64,000 nucleotides of DNA from Parasalinivibrio latis (GCF_036825535.1 NZ_CP098812.1:806001-870000), one strand, 5' to 3'; numbered from the stretch's first letter, positions 52,686 to 62,992 are shown. The notes: generated from the sequence alone by a model not told the origin. Numbers and translations are program-made.

Positions 52686-54263
52686 ATGACCACGAATATT
52701 CATGACCAACGTATTCTGATCCTTGATTTCGGTTCCCAGTACACCCAGCTTATCGCGCGCCGTATCCGTGAAATCGGTGTTTACTGTGAACTGTGGGCCT
52801 GGGATGTTGAAGAGCAGGATATCCGCGACTTCAACCCTAACGGCATCATCCTTTCCGGCGGTCCGGAGAGTGTGACCGAAGCAGGTTCACCACGTGCGCC
52901 ACAATATGTGTTTGAAGCAGGGGTTCCTGTTCTGGGTGTGTGCTACGGCATGCAAACCATGTCAGAACAGCTGGGCGGTAAAGTTGCAGGTTCTACCGAG
53001 CGCGAATTCGGTTATGCGAAGGTGACTCTGGATAACGCTGGCAGCCTGTTTGAAGGCATTGAAGATGCCATCAATGAAGAAGGCAAGGGTGTTCTGGATG
53101 TTTGGATGAGCCACGGTGACAAAGTGGTTGAAATCCCGTCCGACTTCGTAAAAGTCGCCTCTACAGATACCTGTCCGTTTGCTGCGATGGCAAATGAAGA
53201 GAAGCGTTTCTACGGCGTACAGTTCCACCCTGAAGTCACTCACACCCGTCAGGGCCACCGTATGCTTGAGCGGTTCGTGATGGACATCTGCCGCTGTGAT
53301 CGCCTGTGGACACCGGCTTCTATTATCGAAGACGCTGTTGCTCGCATCAAAGAGCAGGTCGGTGACGATGAAGTGATCCTGGGCCTGTCAGGTGGCGTAG
53401 ATTCATCCGTTGTTGCCATGCTTATCAACCGTGCGATCGGTGACAAGCTGACTTGTGTATTCGTAGACAACGGCCTGCTGCGTCTGAATGAAGCGCAACA
53501 GGTTATGGAAATGTTCGGCGATCACTTCGGACTGAACATTGTCCACGTTGATGCAGAAGACCGCTTCCTGTCAGCGCTGGATGGTATTGCCGATCCGGAA
53601 GCCAAGCGTAAGAAAATTGGCCATGTGTTCGTAGATGTGTTCGATGAAGAGTCGAAGAAACTGAAGAACGCCAAGTGGCTGGCGCAGGGTACCATCTATC
53701 CGGACGTTATCGAATCTGCTGCCTCAAAGACCGGTAAGGCACACGTTATCAAATCTCACCATAACGTAGGTGGTCTGCCAGAAGAAATGGCAATGGGTCT
53801 GGTTGAACCGCTGAAAGAGCTGTTCAAAGACGAAGTGCGCAAGATCGGCCTTGAGCTCGGCCTGCCATACAACATGCTTTACCGTCACCCGTTCCCAGGT
53901 CCTGGTCTTGGTGTACGTGTGCTGGGCGAAGTGAAAAAAGAATACTGTGATCTGCTGCGCCGTGCTGACGCTATCTTCATTGAAGAGCTCCACAAAGCAG
54001 ACCTTTATAACAAGGTTTCCCAGGCATTTACCGTATTCCTGCCGGTTCGCTCTGTCGGCGTAATGGGCGATGGCCGTAAGTACGACTGGGTTGTCTCCCT
54101 GCGTGCCGTTGAAACCATCGACTTTATGACCGCCCACTGGGCACACCTGCCATACGATTTCCTGGGTAAGGTATCAAACCGCATCATCAACGAAGTGGAT
54201 GGTATTTCCCGTGTGGTTTACGACGTATCAGGCAAGCCACCGGCAACTATCGAGTGGGAATAA
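52686..54263 (+). CDS. guaA: GMP synthase (glutamine-hydrolysing)
   Basis: 525 residues. The class I amidotransferase half has the nucleophile in VLGVCYGMQT and the GVQFHPEVTHT His-Glu pair; the synthetase half has the PP-loop LGLSGGVDSSVVA and a C-terminal dimerisation domain. It aminates XMP to GMP. Confidence 0.98.
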   Translation: MTTNIHDQRILILDFGSQYTQLIARRIREIGVYCELWAWDVEEQDIRDFNPNGIILSGGPESVTEAGSPRAPQYVFEAGVPVLGVCYGMQTMSEQLGGKVAGSTEREFGYAKVTLDNAGSLFEGIEDAINEEGKGVLDVWMSHGDKVVEIPSDFVKVASTDTCPFAAMANEEKRFYGVQFHPEVTHTRQGHRMLERFVMDICRCDRLWTPASIIEDAVARIKEQVGDDEVILGLSGGVDSSVVAMLINRAIGDKLTCVFVDNGLLRLNEAQQVMEMFGDHFGLNIVHVDAEDRFLSALDGIADPEAKRKKIGHVFVDVFDEESKKLKNAKWLAQGTIYPDVIESAASKTGKAHVIKSHHNVGGLPEEMAMGLVEPLKELFKDEVRKIGLELGLPYNMLYRHPFPGPGLGVRVLGEVKKEYCDLLRRADAIFIEELHKADLYNKVSQAFTVFLPVRSVGVMGDGRKYDWVVSLRAVETIDFMTAHWAHLPYDFLGKVSNRIINEVDGISRVVYDVSGKPPATIEWE

Positions 54264-54315
54264 CTGGAACGCAGCAGAAGCTGTTTTATTCAGTTAGATA
54301 ACCCCATGTATTATT

Positions 54316-54342
54316 GCGTCTCCCCACACAGCGGGGAGACGC
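54316..54342 (+). terminator. hairpin after guaA
   Basis: GCGTCTCCCC and GGGGAGACGC pair perfectly around seven bases. There is no T-tract (CTATCCTCC follows). The rest of the gap to 54670 shows no gene or clear site. Confidence 0.55.
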
Positions 54343-54670
54343 CTATCCTCCAATCTCTTCCCTCTTTGCCGATATTACTTCCCAACTGATTCATACACCT
54401 TCCCCGGTACATTTCATAGGCACAAACTTACGCCCTGAAACCTGAAGATAGTCAGCAGTACAACGCATATTTAATGTCGCGATGTTTTCGTTAACTCGAC
54501 TGCAGTTGTTGTAGGACTCGCTGGCTGTACATGGTCTCACTTTTGCAATGCGAGTTGTTGAAGTGAAACAAATTGGTCTACGTTAAACATATGAAGTGGG
54601 AAGGATTGAGTTTGGCAATGCTTCTCTATATCCGACAGATTTTTTGTCGGCCTGTTAGTACCAATACAGA

Positions 54671-56830
54671 ATGTCTATGAATATGGTCCCAGCTCTTTCC
54701 CCAGAGATCCAGCCAGCTACACGAATTTTGATAGTTGATGACAGGGAAGAAAACCTATTCGTCCTGGAAGAGCTGCTTAGCAGTATGAACGTAGAGGTGG
54801 TGAAAGCTCTGTCTGGCAGTGAAGCCTTGCATATCCTAATCAAGGATTCCGACTTCTGTCTGATACTTATGGATGTTCAGATGCCTGTGCTTGATGGGTT
54901 CAAGACGACGCAGTTGATCCATAAACACCCCAAGACTCGCCACACCCCGGTCATTTTTATCACTGCGATTCATAAAGATATTAAATATATCCATGAAGGG
55001 TTTGACTCTGGGGCGGCTGATTACATCTGCAAGCCGATAGATGCCAAAATCTTACTGGCAAAAGTGCAGATATTTATCGACCTGGAAAAAAACAAACGTG
55101 CTCTGGAAGAGCTGCTGGAAAAAACCCAGGCGCTGGAAGAGAGTAAAAATCTGCTTTTGAAGTGCTCACTAGATGGCATTATCGCAGTGGATGAAAATGG
55201 CCTTATTAATTTTTGTAACCCGGCAGCCCAGCAAATCCTGAGGGCCGATTCGAATCGGTTGATGAATAAAAGCATCCTGATGCTGCTCGACCGCCCGGCA
55301 CTGCGTGACAAAGTTGATTGGGAAAACAGTATCTTCCGTCGCGCCATTCTCCAGGGTGACACCATCCGTGAAAATGATGCCAAGATAGCCAATGGCAATG
55401 GGCGATATACCCCCTGTAGCTACTCTTTTGGAACCTTCCGCTCCGGTGATAAAGGCGGCGGTGTTTTAATGTTTCACGACATTTCCCAACGTAAGCAGAA
55501 CGAAGAAAAGCTTCTGCATATGGCTACCCATGATCCGCTTACCAAGTTGCCAAACCGGATGCTGTTCAAAGAGGCCATTAATAACGCGATTAACCGCTGC
55601 AAAAGAAACGGCCACCGACTGATCGTCATGTTCGTTGACCTTGACCACTTCAAGAAAGTTAACGATGAATTCGGCCATACCGTTGGTGATGAGTTGTTGG
55701 TCAACTTGGCCCACCGACTCAGATCCTATGGCAGAAAAGTAAACTTGTTTGCCCGATTGGGGGGAGACGAGTTTGGTGTTCTTTTTGAAGATGAGAACGG
55801 CAATTTCGATTCTTCTGTAATGGCTGGAAAAATGCTTGAGGTTTTCTCTAAACCTATCGAGGTAAAGAACCATTCTATCCTTACCAGTGGCAGCATAGGG
55901 ATAGTGGAGTTTCCAGAGTATGGGGAAGATGCCGATTCTCTTATCAAGGCGGCAGATATCACCATGTACCAGGCCAAAAACATGGGACGTAACTGCTTTG
56001 CCATGTTTGATCCAAAATATGAGGATTTGGCGGTTCAACGATCGCAACTGGAGCGGGACTTCAAAAAAGCCGTATTGGATGACGAATTAAGCTGTCATTT
56101 CCAACCCATCATAGACTCCCACAACGAAAAGTTGGTTGCGGTGGAAGTGCTGGCCAGGTGGAAACACGAATCCAGGGGGTTCGTCTCTCCCGATAACTTC
56201 ATTCCCATCGCCGAAAAATCCGGGCTGATTATCCCGATGAGCTTGCATATCTACACCAAGGCTTTTGAGGCTCTGCAGAACTGGAAAGATAAAGGGATCT
56301 GGCCGGAAGGGGCGCGTATTGCCCTTAATACATCCTCAGTTCAGTTCAGAAACAAGCTGGTGATAGACCAACTGTTCGAGATAAAGGAGCGGTTCGGGCT
56401 GGATCTTGACCAGTTCGAAATTGAAATCACCGAGTCACTGCTGTTGAACGACCAGGAAGAAGTGATAGAGACACTCCGGCTGATGCAAACCATGGGACTG
56501 AGTATTTCTATTGATGATTTCGGTACCGGTTACAGCTCACTCAGTTACCTGCGCCGGTTACCCATCAACACCCTCAAGATTGATCGTAGTTTTATCAAGG
56601 ATATCGGCCGGGACAAGGATGATGAGTGCATTATCTCTGCCACCATTGACTTGGCCCACAACCTCAATCTCAAAGTGATCTCGGAAGGTGTTGAGACCGA
56701 GGAGCATGCCGCGTTCCTGCGTCGCGCAGACTCGGACTATTTCCAGGGATATCTGTACTCGCGGCCTCTTCCTGAGAAGGAAATGGAAGATTGGCTGACG
56801 TCTTACACTGAAAAATTTAAAGAGGCCTGA
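54671..56830 (+). CDS. response regulator with PAS, GGDEF and EAL domains
   Basis: 719 residues, no membrane segment. The receiver (about 18-135) has its acidic pocket (IVDDREEN), phospho-acceptor D68 in ILMDVQMPVLDG and the Lys of ICKPID. A coiled region leads to a PAS domain (about 155-280). The GGDEF domain (about 283-450) is canonical (ARLGGDEF, 364-368) but its inhibitory site reads RKVN instead of RxxD. The EAL domain (about 465-710) reads EVL at 492-494 and keeps the metal and catalytic residues (EITES, DDFGTGYSSL, LKIDRSFIKD, GVETEE, QGYLYSRPL). It can probably both make and break cyclic di-GMP. Three bases later the hybrid kinase gene starts, so the kinase very likely controls it. 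Confidence 0.92.
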   Translation: MSMNMVPALSPEIQPATRILIVDDREENLFVLEELLSSMNVEVVKALSGSEALHILIKDSDFCLILMDVQMPVLDGFKTTQLIHKHPKTRHTPVIFITAIHKDIKYIHEGFDSGAADYICKPIDAKILLAKVQIFIDLEKNKRALEELLEKTQALEESKNLLLKCSLDGIIAVDENGLINFCNPAAQQILRADSNRLMNKSILMLLDRPALRDKVDWENSIFRRAILQGDTIRENDAKIANGNGRYTPCSYSFGTFRSGDKGGGVLMFHDISQRKQNEEKLLHMATHDPLTKLPNRMLFKEAINNAINRCKRNGHRLIVMFVDLDHFKKVNDEFGHTVGDELLVNLAHRLRSYGRKVNLFARLGGDEFGVLFEDENGNFDSSVMAGKMLEVFSKPIEVKNHSILTSGSIGIVEFPEYGEDADSLIKAADITMYQAKNMGRNCFAMFDPKYEDLAVQRSQLERDFKKAVLDDELSCHFQPIIDSHNEKLVAVEVLARWKHESRGFVSPDNFIPIAEKSGLIIPMSLHIYTKAFEALQNWKDKGIWPEGARIALNTSSVQFRNKLVIDQLFEIKERFGLDLDQFEIEITESLLLNDQEEVIETLRLMQTMGLSISIDDFGTGYSSLSYLRRLPINTLKIDRSFIKDIGRDKDDECIISATIDLAHNLNLKVISEGVETEEHAAFLRRADSDYFQGYLYSRPLPEKEMEDWLTSYTEKFKEA

Positions 56831-56833
56831 TTT

Positions 56834-59800
56834 ATGTTTTTCAGAGGAAAAGAGAAAAGGCTGAAAACAGTATTGTTGAGTGGTTTTGGCCTGGTCATTT
56901 TTCTGCTGGTACTTACTTGCGGGTTGGCCTGGTATTTCTTAAGCGGTGCCAAGACCATTGCTGCCGGTGTTGAAGAAGATGACGTGCCGGGTGCATTCCT
57001 GTACCTGGAGATGGGTAAAAACGTCGGCATCATGCAGACCAATGTACTCGAATACCTGTCAGGGGAAACAGAGGGTATTCAGGAAGACTTCCGTGAATCC
57101 TATAAAAATTTCGGTATCGCTCTGGACAGGGTCACTCCGTTGGAAGTGGGCAGCGCAGAAAGTCTGGAGCGCCTTTCTACCATTCGTTCATTGGTTGACG
57201 AATATTTCAGTGAAGTCAATCGATCTGTCTTCCAGAGTTATGACCCATTGTCAGAGAAATGGGCTTTGAAAGCGGTCGATGATCTGGAAGACAACCAGGG
57301 TGCGGAACTTGAAGTCCTGCTCGATCAGCTGACCGAGAATGATTACCGGGAGGCTTTGGAATCCAGTACGCTGGAACAGGCTATCGGGGATGATATTCCG
57401 GGCCTTCGCTACTACCTGGAACTGCTGGATCAATCCGGTGATATGCTCTCTTCACTGGCAGAATACGTCGGTGGAGAAATAGATGAACAAGATGCATTCG
57501 ATGACTATGCCGATGAATTTCGTGAGTATTTTAACCTGCTTACCCGACTGGAGGTTGAGGAGGGTGACAAGGAGAACCTGGATAAAATCAGGAAGCTCTT
57601 TGATGACATAGAAGATACGTCTGATGTGATTTTCAAACGCTACAACCCTCAGACAAAAATGGATGCAATTGCCACTACCGATCAATTGGAAAGGACAATA
57701 TTTGCTGAAGTGGACCTTTTGCTGACAACGGCTGCCAATGAAGAACAGACTGATGCCACAACGGCGCTGGCTAAACTGGTGAACAGCATGGACAGTACAG
57801 TCGCTGTGCTATTCGGGGTGACCCTGTTTTCGCTTGTTGTGGGCTTTATGATTGCCTTCGGTGTCAGCAATATGATTGGCTCCGCGCTGATACAGGTTCT
57901 CAGAATCACAGAGTCCCTCTCTCGTAATGATATCGCTGAGGCGCGGAGTTTACTCAAGGTAGATATCGATCCAACAGCGAGAAAACTGTCTGATCCTGAC
58001 TCAAAAATTGCTGGAGGTCTCAGCTATTTCTCTGAGTTTGAAGAAGTACGCACCAGCCTGACGAAAGCGGTGGACGATCTTGAAAGGGCTAACACAAGCA
58101 ACGCCCAGCAGGACTGGCTTAAATCGGGAATATCTGAACTGAGTAAAAAGCTCAGTGGTGAATTGCCACTTACCCAGATGGCTAAAAACACCGTTGATTT
58201 CATTTGTGAATACCTGGGCGCGGCGGTTGGCTTTGTCTACCGCACCCATACTGTTGAAGGGGAAGAAGAGCGTCAGGAGCTGCACCTGATGTCCCACTAT
58301 GGCGCACTTGTGGAACACGGAGAAAATGGACGTTCAATGGTGTTCTATCCCGGAGAAGGACTGGTTGGGCAGGCGATGAGCCAGAAAAAAATACTTGAGC
58401 GAAACCTGGAGCTTAATGAGCGGTTGCCCATTGCCCAATCGGCCGCTTCGTATGCTACCCCTGCTTATATAGTCGTTGCCCCCCTGCTTTATGAAGGCAA
58501 TGTAGAAGGGGTGATAGAGATTGGACATACCAAGCCGATGACGAGGGGGCAGCTTGAATTTATTGAACAAGTCATCCCCAGTATCGGTATTGCAATGAGG
58601 GTTTCCACCTCGCGTGACACCATGAGCAACCTGTTGCGCCAGAGCCAGTTGCAGGCTTCGCAACTGGAACAGCAGCAGGGAATGCTGGGCGAATCAAATG
58701 AGCAGCTCAAGCTAAAAGCCGCAGAGCTGGAAGAGAAACAGGCCACGTTGCGTAACCAAAACCTCAGTCTGGAAAAGGTGCGCCGTGATCTTGAACGCCA
58801 GGCCAGGGAGCTGGAGCAGTCCAGCAAGTACAAATCAGAATTCCTTGCCAATATGTCGCATGAGTTGCGCAGCCCCCTGAACAGCTTATTGATTCTTGCC
58901 AACCTGCTGAAAGAGAACAAAGAGAAAAACCTGACTGAAAAGCAAATTGAGTATGCGACAGTAATCCATCGCTCAGGAAGTGATCTTCTTTCGATTATCA
59001 ATGACGTTCTTGACCTGTCAAAAATTGAGGCGGGCAAGCTTGATGTCATCATCGAAAATATGAACCTGGACAACTTCCTAACCAACCTTTACCAGCGTTA
59101 TATCGAAGTAGCCAACAAACAGGGGCTGGCCTTCTCTACACTTAATGACAGTGGCCTGACAACGGTTAAGACCGACCCTAAGCGATTCCAGCAAGTGATC
59201 GTCAACCTGCTGTCAAATGCCTTTAAATTTACCGAAAAGGGCGAAGTGCAATTGGTCATGGAACGCCTTAACAAAGGCATGGCTGACTCTGACGGTAAGG
59301 CTGTCCACCAGGATATGTTGTGTGTCAAAGTCGTAGATACCGGAATAGGCATAGAACACGACAAGCTGAATGCTGTGTTCAATGCTTTTGCCCAGGGGGA
59401 CGGGAATACAAACCGTAAGTACGGTGGCACCGGATTGGGATTATCCATTTCCAGACAGTTGATTGAATTGCTCGGTGGATACATTACTGTGACCAGTGAA
59501 GTTGGCATTGGTACTACCATGTATACCTACTTGCCGCTGGAGCTTGCTGGCCCAAAGTTAGGCCGTGACTCATCATCAGACATCTTTACAGCGCAAAGGG
59601 ATGCCCCCACGGCAGGTGATACCAAGGAGGCTTCCGACTCTGGCGGATTGACTGAGCTGCAGAAAGCCCATATCCCGGCAGAGTTTGCCCAGCTTGATGA
59701 GGATGTCTCTGAGTCTCCCTCAGAGCTGAAGGATTCTTGCACAGATATTGAAGACACAGGTCTGCTGGCGGAACGTCGCCTTTTGATAATTGAGAGCAAT

Positions 59801-60958
59801 CCTGAACTTCATGCCCAATTGAAAAAACAGGGCGAACAAACCGGTTTCAATGTGGTTACCGCGTTCGATGGTGGCAAGGGGCTGCAGTTTGCCGAGGAAC
59901 TGCTCCCAACTGCAATTATCATGTCGGAAGATGCAGAGTGTGTGGACGGGACACTGGTCCTGGAGAAGCTCAAGGCAAATATAAAAACCCGGCATATTCC
60001 TGTCTATGTGCTGACCGAAGAACACAGCAGGCCGCACAACTCAGAACTGGTAAAAATGGGTGCCATCGGCTCTTCCTTCAAACCCATAGATGATGAAACC
60101 GCAAAGCAGATAATGGAGGCATTTTCCTCACGAATCAAAAAGTCGGAGGCGCATGTATTAATCATCGCAGAGAAATTGGCGATGGCCGCCCCTCTGTCAG
60201 AATTCCTCAATGCGCCGGGATTAAAAATAGATACCTGTGACAACACATCTTCCATGATAAAGATGGCTCAAGATACAGCGTATGACTGCGTTGTCCTGAA
60301 TATCAGCCAGGTAACCGATATCACATTTATTAAGCAGGTTATCAATGGATTGAGTGACAGTCTGACGACACCTTTGATCGTTCACAGTAATGAGCCGCTG
60401 ACCAAACCCCTACAGGCAATGGTTGATCAGGTAGCGGAAGAGCACCCGGTTTCACCGGTTATGAGCCGCAGTGCCCTTCTTATTGAAACCAGCCTCTTCC
60501 TGCACCAGATCAGCAGGCAGTTGCCAGAAGAGCAGCGTCGCATTCTGTTTGATCAACTGGATTCCAATGATGTACTGAACAATAAAAATCTGCTGGTGGT
60601 TGATGATCAGATCAGCAATATATTTGCCCTGACATCCGTCCTTGAGGACCACGGTATCCACTGTACGATAGCCAATAACGGTAAAGAAGCCCTCTCTCTG
60701 CTGGAAGGCGGAGACAAGGTCGATTTGGTGCTGATGGATATTATGATGCCGGAAATGGATGGCTATGAAACCATGAAGCATATTCGCAACATGAGCGGAT
60801 TTGAGCATCTGCCTATTATTGCCCTGACGGCCAAATCAATGCCTGAGGATCGTGAAAAATGTATCCGGGCCGGAGCCAATGATTACCTGACTAAACCTAT
60901 GGATCCAGAAAAGCTGCTCAAGTTACTGGAAATCTGGCTTGTCCACACACCATGTTAA
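56834..60958 (+). CDS. hybrid sensor histidine kinase with duplicated periplasmic module, GAF and three receivers
   Basis: 1374 residues. TM1 (about 14-36) and TM2 (about 324-346) bracket a 285-residue acidic helical periplasmic region made of two similar halves. A GAF domain (about 445-600) and a coiled coil (600-665) lead to the kinase: H676 in NMSHELRSPLN, N-box N791/N795, G boxes DTGIGIE (835) and GGTGLGLSIS. Three receivers follow. The first (about 981-1095) has Ser1031 and the second (about 1107-1210) Asn1156 where the phosphorylated Asp should be; the third (1252-1370) is normal with D1257/D1258 and D1302. No HPt domain is visible. The signal is unknown. It is paired with the upstream GGDEF-EAL response regulator. 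Confidence 0.92.
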   Translation: MFFRGKEKRLKTVLLSGFGLVIFLLVLTCGLAWYFLSGAKTIAAGVEEDDVPGAFLYLEMGKNVGIMQTNVLEYLSGETEGIQEDFRESYKNFGIALDRVTPLEVGSAESLERLSTIRSLVDEYFSEVNRSVFQSYDPLSEKWALKAVDDLEDNQGAELEVLLDQLTENDYREALESSTLEQAIGDDIPGLRYYLELLDQSGDMLSSLAEYVGGEIDEQDAFDDYADEFREYFNLLTRLEVEEGDKENLDKIRKLFDDIEDTSDVIFKRYNPQTKMDAIATTDQLERTIFAEVDLLLTTAANEEQTDATTALAKLVNSMDSTVAVLFGVTLFSLVVGFMIAFGVSNMIGSALIQVLRITESLSRNDIAEARSLLKVDIDPTARKLSDPDSKIAGGLSYFSEFEEVRTSLTKAVDDLERANTSNAQQDWLKSGISELSKKLSGELPLTQMAKNTVDFICEYLGAAVGFVYRTHTVEGEEERQELHLMSHYGALVEHGENGRSMVFYPGEGLVGQAMSQKKILERNLELNERLPIAQSAASYATPAYIVVAPLLYEGNVEGVIEIGHTKPMTRGQLEFIEQVIPSIGIAMRVSTSRDTMSNLLRQSQLQASQLEQQQGMLGESNEQLKLKAAELEEKQATLRNQNLSLEKVRRDLERQARELEQSSKYKSEFLANMSHELRSPLNSLLILANLLKENKEKNLTEKQIEYATVIHRSGSDLLSIINDVLDLSKIEAGKLDVIIENMNLDNFLTNLYQRYIEVANKQGLAFSTLNDSGLTTVKTDPKRFQQVIVNLLSNAFKFTEKGEVQLVMERLNKGMADSDGKAVHQDMLCVKVVDTGIGIEHDKLNAVFNAFAQGDGNTNRKYGGTGLGLSISRQLIELLGGYITVTSEVGIGTTMYTYLPLELAGPKLGRDSSSDIFTAQRDAPTAGDTKEASDSGGLTELQKAHIPAEFAQLDEDVSESPSELKDSCTDIEDTGLLAERRLLIIESNPELHAQLKKQGEQTGFNVVTAFDGGKGLQFAEELLPTAIIMSEDAECVDGTLVLEKLKANIKTRHIPVYVLTEEHSRPHNSELVKMGAIGSSFKPIDDETAKQIMEAFSSRIKKSEAHVLIIAEKLAMAAPLSEFLNAPGLKIDTCDNTSSMIKMAQDTAYDCVVLNISQVTDITFIKQVINGLSDSLTTPLIVHSNEPLTKPLQAMVDQVAEEHPVSPVMSRSALLIETSLFLHQISRQLPEEQRRILFDQLDSNDVLNNKNLLVVDDQISNIFALTSVLEDHGIHCTIANNGKEALSLLEGGDKVDLVLMDIMMPEMDGYETMKHIRNMSGFEHLPIIALTAKSMPEDREKCIRAGANDYLTKPMDPEKLLKLLEIWLVHTPC

Positions 60959-61377
60959 CCATGCCTTTCTGCTAAAAAGCTAGAAGCCACCATTTTAGTC
61001 AAGAAAACGTGCTGCCAACTGATGTAGCACGCAGCTTGCTGCGCTCATTCTGCCATTTTGTTGGTGATTGCCGTCCTCGGGGATGCGAGTCAGGGTTCCC
61101 TGATAGGGGCAATTTTTTATGTTTCTCATTTTATGTAGTAATAACTTTTCATATGTTGGTTTGTTGTTTTGTTTTTGATGTGTTTATTTGAATATTTGTT
61201 TTACTTTAATCTCCGTTTACAATTTATCATCCTGCTAATTGTTCTATTTTTAGATGTGTGCTCTTTTTTATTTATTCGCTTCCATACAATGAGGTAACAC
61301 GTCCCACTGTATCCGAATAACCCATAAATACAGGACAACAGTGGTGGCGCAACATCGTAATCATTTGGAGCACATTT
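60959..61377. other. AT-rich intergenic gap
   Basis: No credible gene is present. A CGTGCT/AGCACG inverted repeat lies at 61008-61031 and a TCAGGG/CCCTGA repeat near 61093, neither with a clear role. The promoter of the AbgT-type gene is expected here. Confidence 0.4.
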
Positions 61378-62937
61378 ATGAGTGACCATGCATTGAAGCA
61401 AAAGCCCGATGCGCCGTCGGGTGGTATGGAAAAATTCCTTAACGCGATTGAGCGCGTTGGTAACAAGATTCCTGATCCGGCACTGCTGTTTTTTTACGGC
61501 CTGCTGATGGTCTGGGGCCTGTCTGCCATTTTGTCTCAGATCTCTTTTGACCTGATTCACCCCGTTTCCGGCCAGGCTATCCAGATCAACAACCTTCTTA
61601 CCGGTGAAGCCCTTGCCAGCTTCCTGGCTAATATGGTGACTACATTCACCAGCTTCGCCCCAATGGGTATTGTACTGGTTGCGATGCTGGGTGTAGGTGT
61701 GGCTGACGCTTCTGGCTTTATCAATACCGGCCTGAAGAAGATGCTGAACGTCACGCCTAAGAAACTGCTGACACCTGTGCTGATTCTGGTGGCGATAGTT
61801 TCCCACACCGCAGCAGATGCCGGCTACGTTCTGGTTATCCCACTGGGTGGTATCATTTTCCATGCGGCCGGTCGCCATCCTCTGGTTGGTATCGCGGCGG
61901 CATTTGCCGGTGTATCCGGTGGTTTCGCAGCCAACTTCATTCCTTCCGGTATCGACCCGCTGCTGGCTGGCTTTACCCAGTCTGCGGCGAACGTACTGGA
62001 TAAGGACTACGTGGTTAACCCGCTGGCGAACATCTACTTCACTGGCCTGTCTTCATTCCTGATTGTGGCTATCGGCTGGTATGTAACCGAGAAGATCGTT
62101 GAGCCGCGCCTGTCCAAGCTGGCAATTGACGAAGATGCGGAAACCGCTCCGGATCTGGGCAGCTTTACCCAAACTGAAAGCCGTGCGTTCAACCGTGCGG
62201 GCATCGCAATGCTTGCCGGTATCGCCCTGCTGGTGGTGGCCCTGTGGCCTGAAACTTCACCGCTGCGTGCACCGGATGGCCAGCTGACTTCCTTTGCTGC
62301 ACCGATCATGAAGTCTATCGTGCCGCTGATCTTCATCCTGTTTATTATCCCTGGTGTGGTTTACGGCCGTGTTGCCGGTACTTTCAAAACCAGCAGTGAC
62401 ATTATCAAGTCAATGAGCGACACCATGGCAACCATGGGCAGCTACCTGGTTATGTCGTTCTTCTGTGCCCAGTTCCTGGCGGCATTCAGCCAGTCAAACA
62501 TCGGTACGCTGTTGGCACTGGAAGGCGCTGAGCTCCTGAAAGCACTGAATATGCCGGGCCAGCTGACTATCGTGGGTATGGTTCTGCTGACTGCAACCGT
62601 TAACCTGCTTATCGGTTCTGCGTCTGCCAAGTGGGCCCTGATTGGTCCTATCCTGGTACCGATGCTGATGGCGCTGGGTATTTCCCCAGAACTGTCTCAG
62701 GCTGCATTCCGTGTAGGTGACTCTGTTTCCAACATCATTTCGCCTCTGATGGTGTTCTTCCCACTGGTTGTTGTTTACTGCCAGCGTTATGTGAAGAGCA
62801 CAGGTATCGGTACCCTGGCTTCTATGATGATGCCATATTCCATCGCCATGCTGATTGGCTGGACCCTGTTCCTGCTGGCGTACTGGACGCTGGGCCTGCC
62901 TCTGGGTATTCAGGCACCGTACACTTACTCTCTGTAA
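61378..62937 (+). CDS. AbgT family transporter
   Basis: 519 residues with eleven or more hydrophobic segments. The family pattern is clear: LNAIERVGNKIPDPALLFFY at the start, MLGVGVADASGFINTGLKK, SHTAADAGYVLVIPLGG and NFIPSGIDPLLAG. AbgT proteins import p-aminobenzoyl-glutamate or export sulfonamides using ion gradients. Which of these applies is not visible; no abgAB peptidase genes are adjacent. High use of strong codons compared with the preceding signalling genes suggests good expression. Confidence 0.9.
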   Translation: MSDHALKQKPDAPSGGMEKFLNAIERVGNKIPDPALLFFYGLLMVWGLSAILSQISFDLIHPVSGQAIQINNLLTGEALASFLANMVTTFTSFAPMGIVLVAMLGVGVADASGFINTGLKKMLNVTPKKLLTPVLILVAIVSHTAADAGYVLVIPLGGIIFHAAGRHPLVGIAAAFAGVSGGFAANFIPSGIDPLLAGFTQSAANVLDKDYVVNPLANIYFTGLSSFLIVAIGWYVTEKIVEPRLSKLAIDEDAETAPDLGSFTQTESRAFNRAGIAMLAGIALLVVALWPETSPLRAPDGQLTSFAAPIMKSIVPLIFILFIIPGVVYGRVAGTFKTSSDIIKSMSDTMATMGSYLVMSFFCAQFLAAFSQSNIGTLLALEGAELLKALNMPGQLTIVGMVLLTATVNLLIGSASAKWALIGPILVPMLMALGISPELSQAAFRVGDSVSNIISPLMVFFPLVVVYCQRYVKSTGIGTLASMMMPYSIAMLIGWTLFLLAYWTLGLPLGIQAPYTYSL

Positions 62938-62953
62938 GCTAAGTAAAGAAATG

Positions 62954-62986
62954 AAATGCCCCGGCCAATGGCCGGGGCATTTTTAT
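62954..62986. terminator. bidirectional terminator between abgT-like gene and fghA
   Basis: ATGCCCCGGCC and GGCCGGGGCAT pair around AAT, with A and T runs outside, so both convergent genes can use it. Confidence 0.9.
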
Positions 62987-62992
62987 TGGGGG

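Noticed and set aside
61201..61878. 225-codon minus-strand frame over the start of the AbgT-type gene
   Set aside because: Covers a clear coding region and its promoter; Gln/His-rich composition of a shadow frame.
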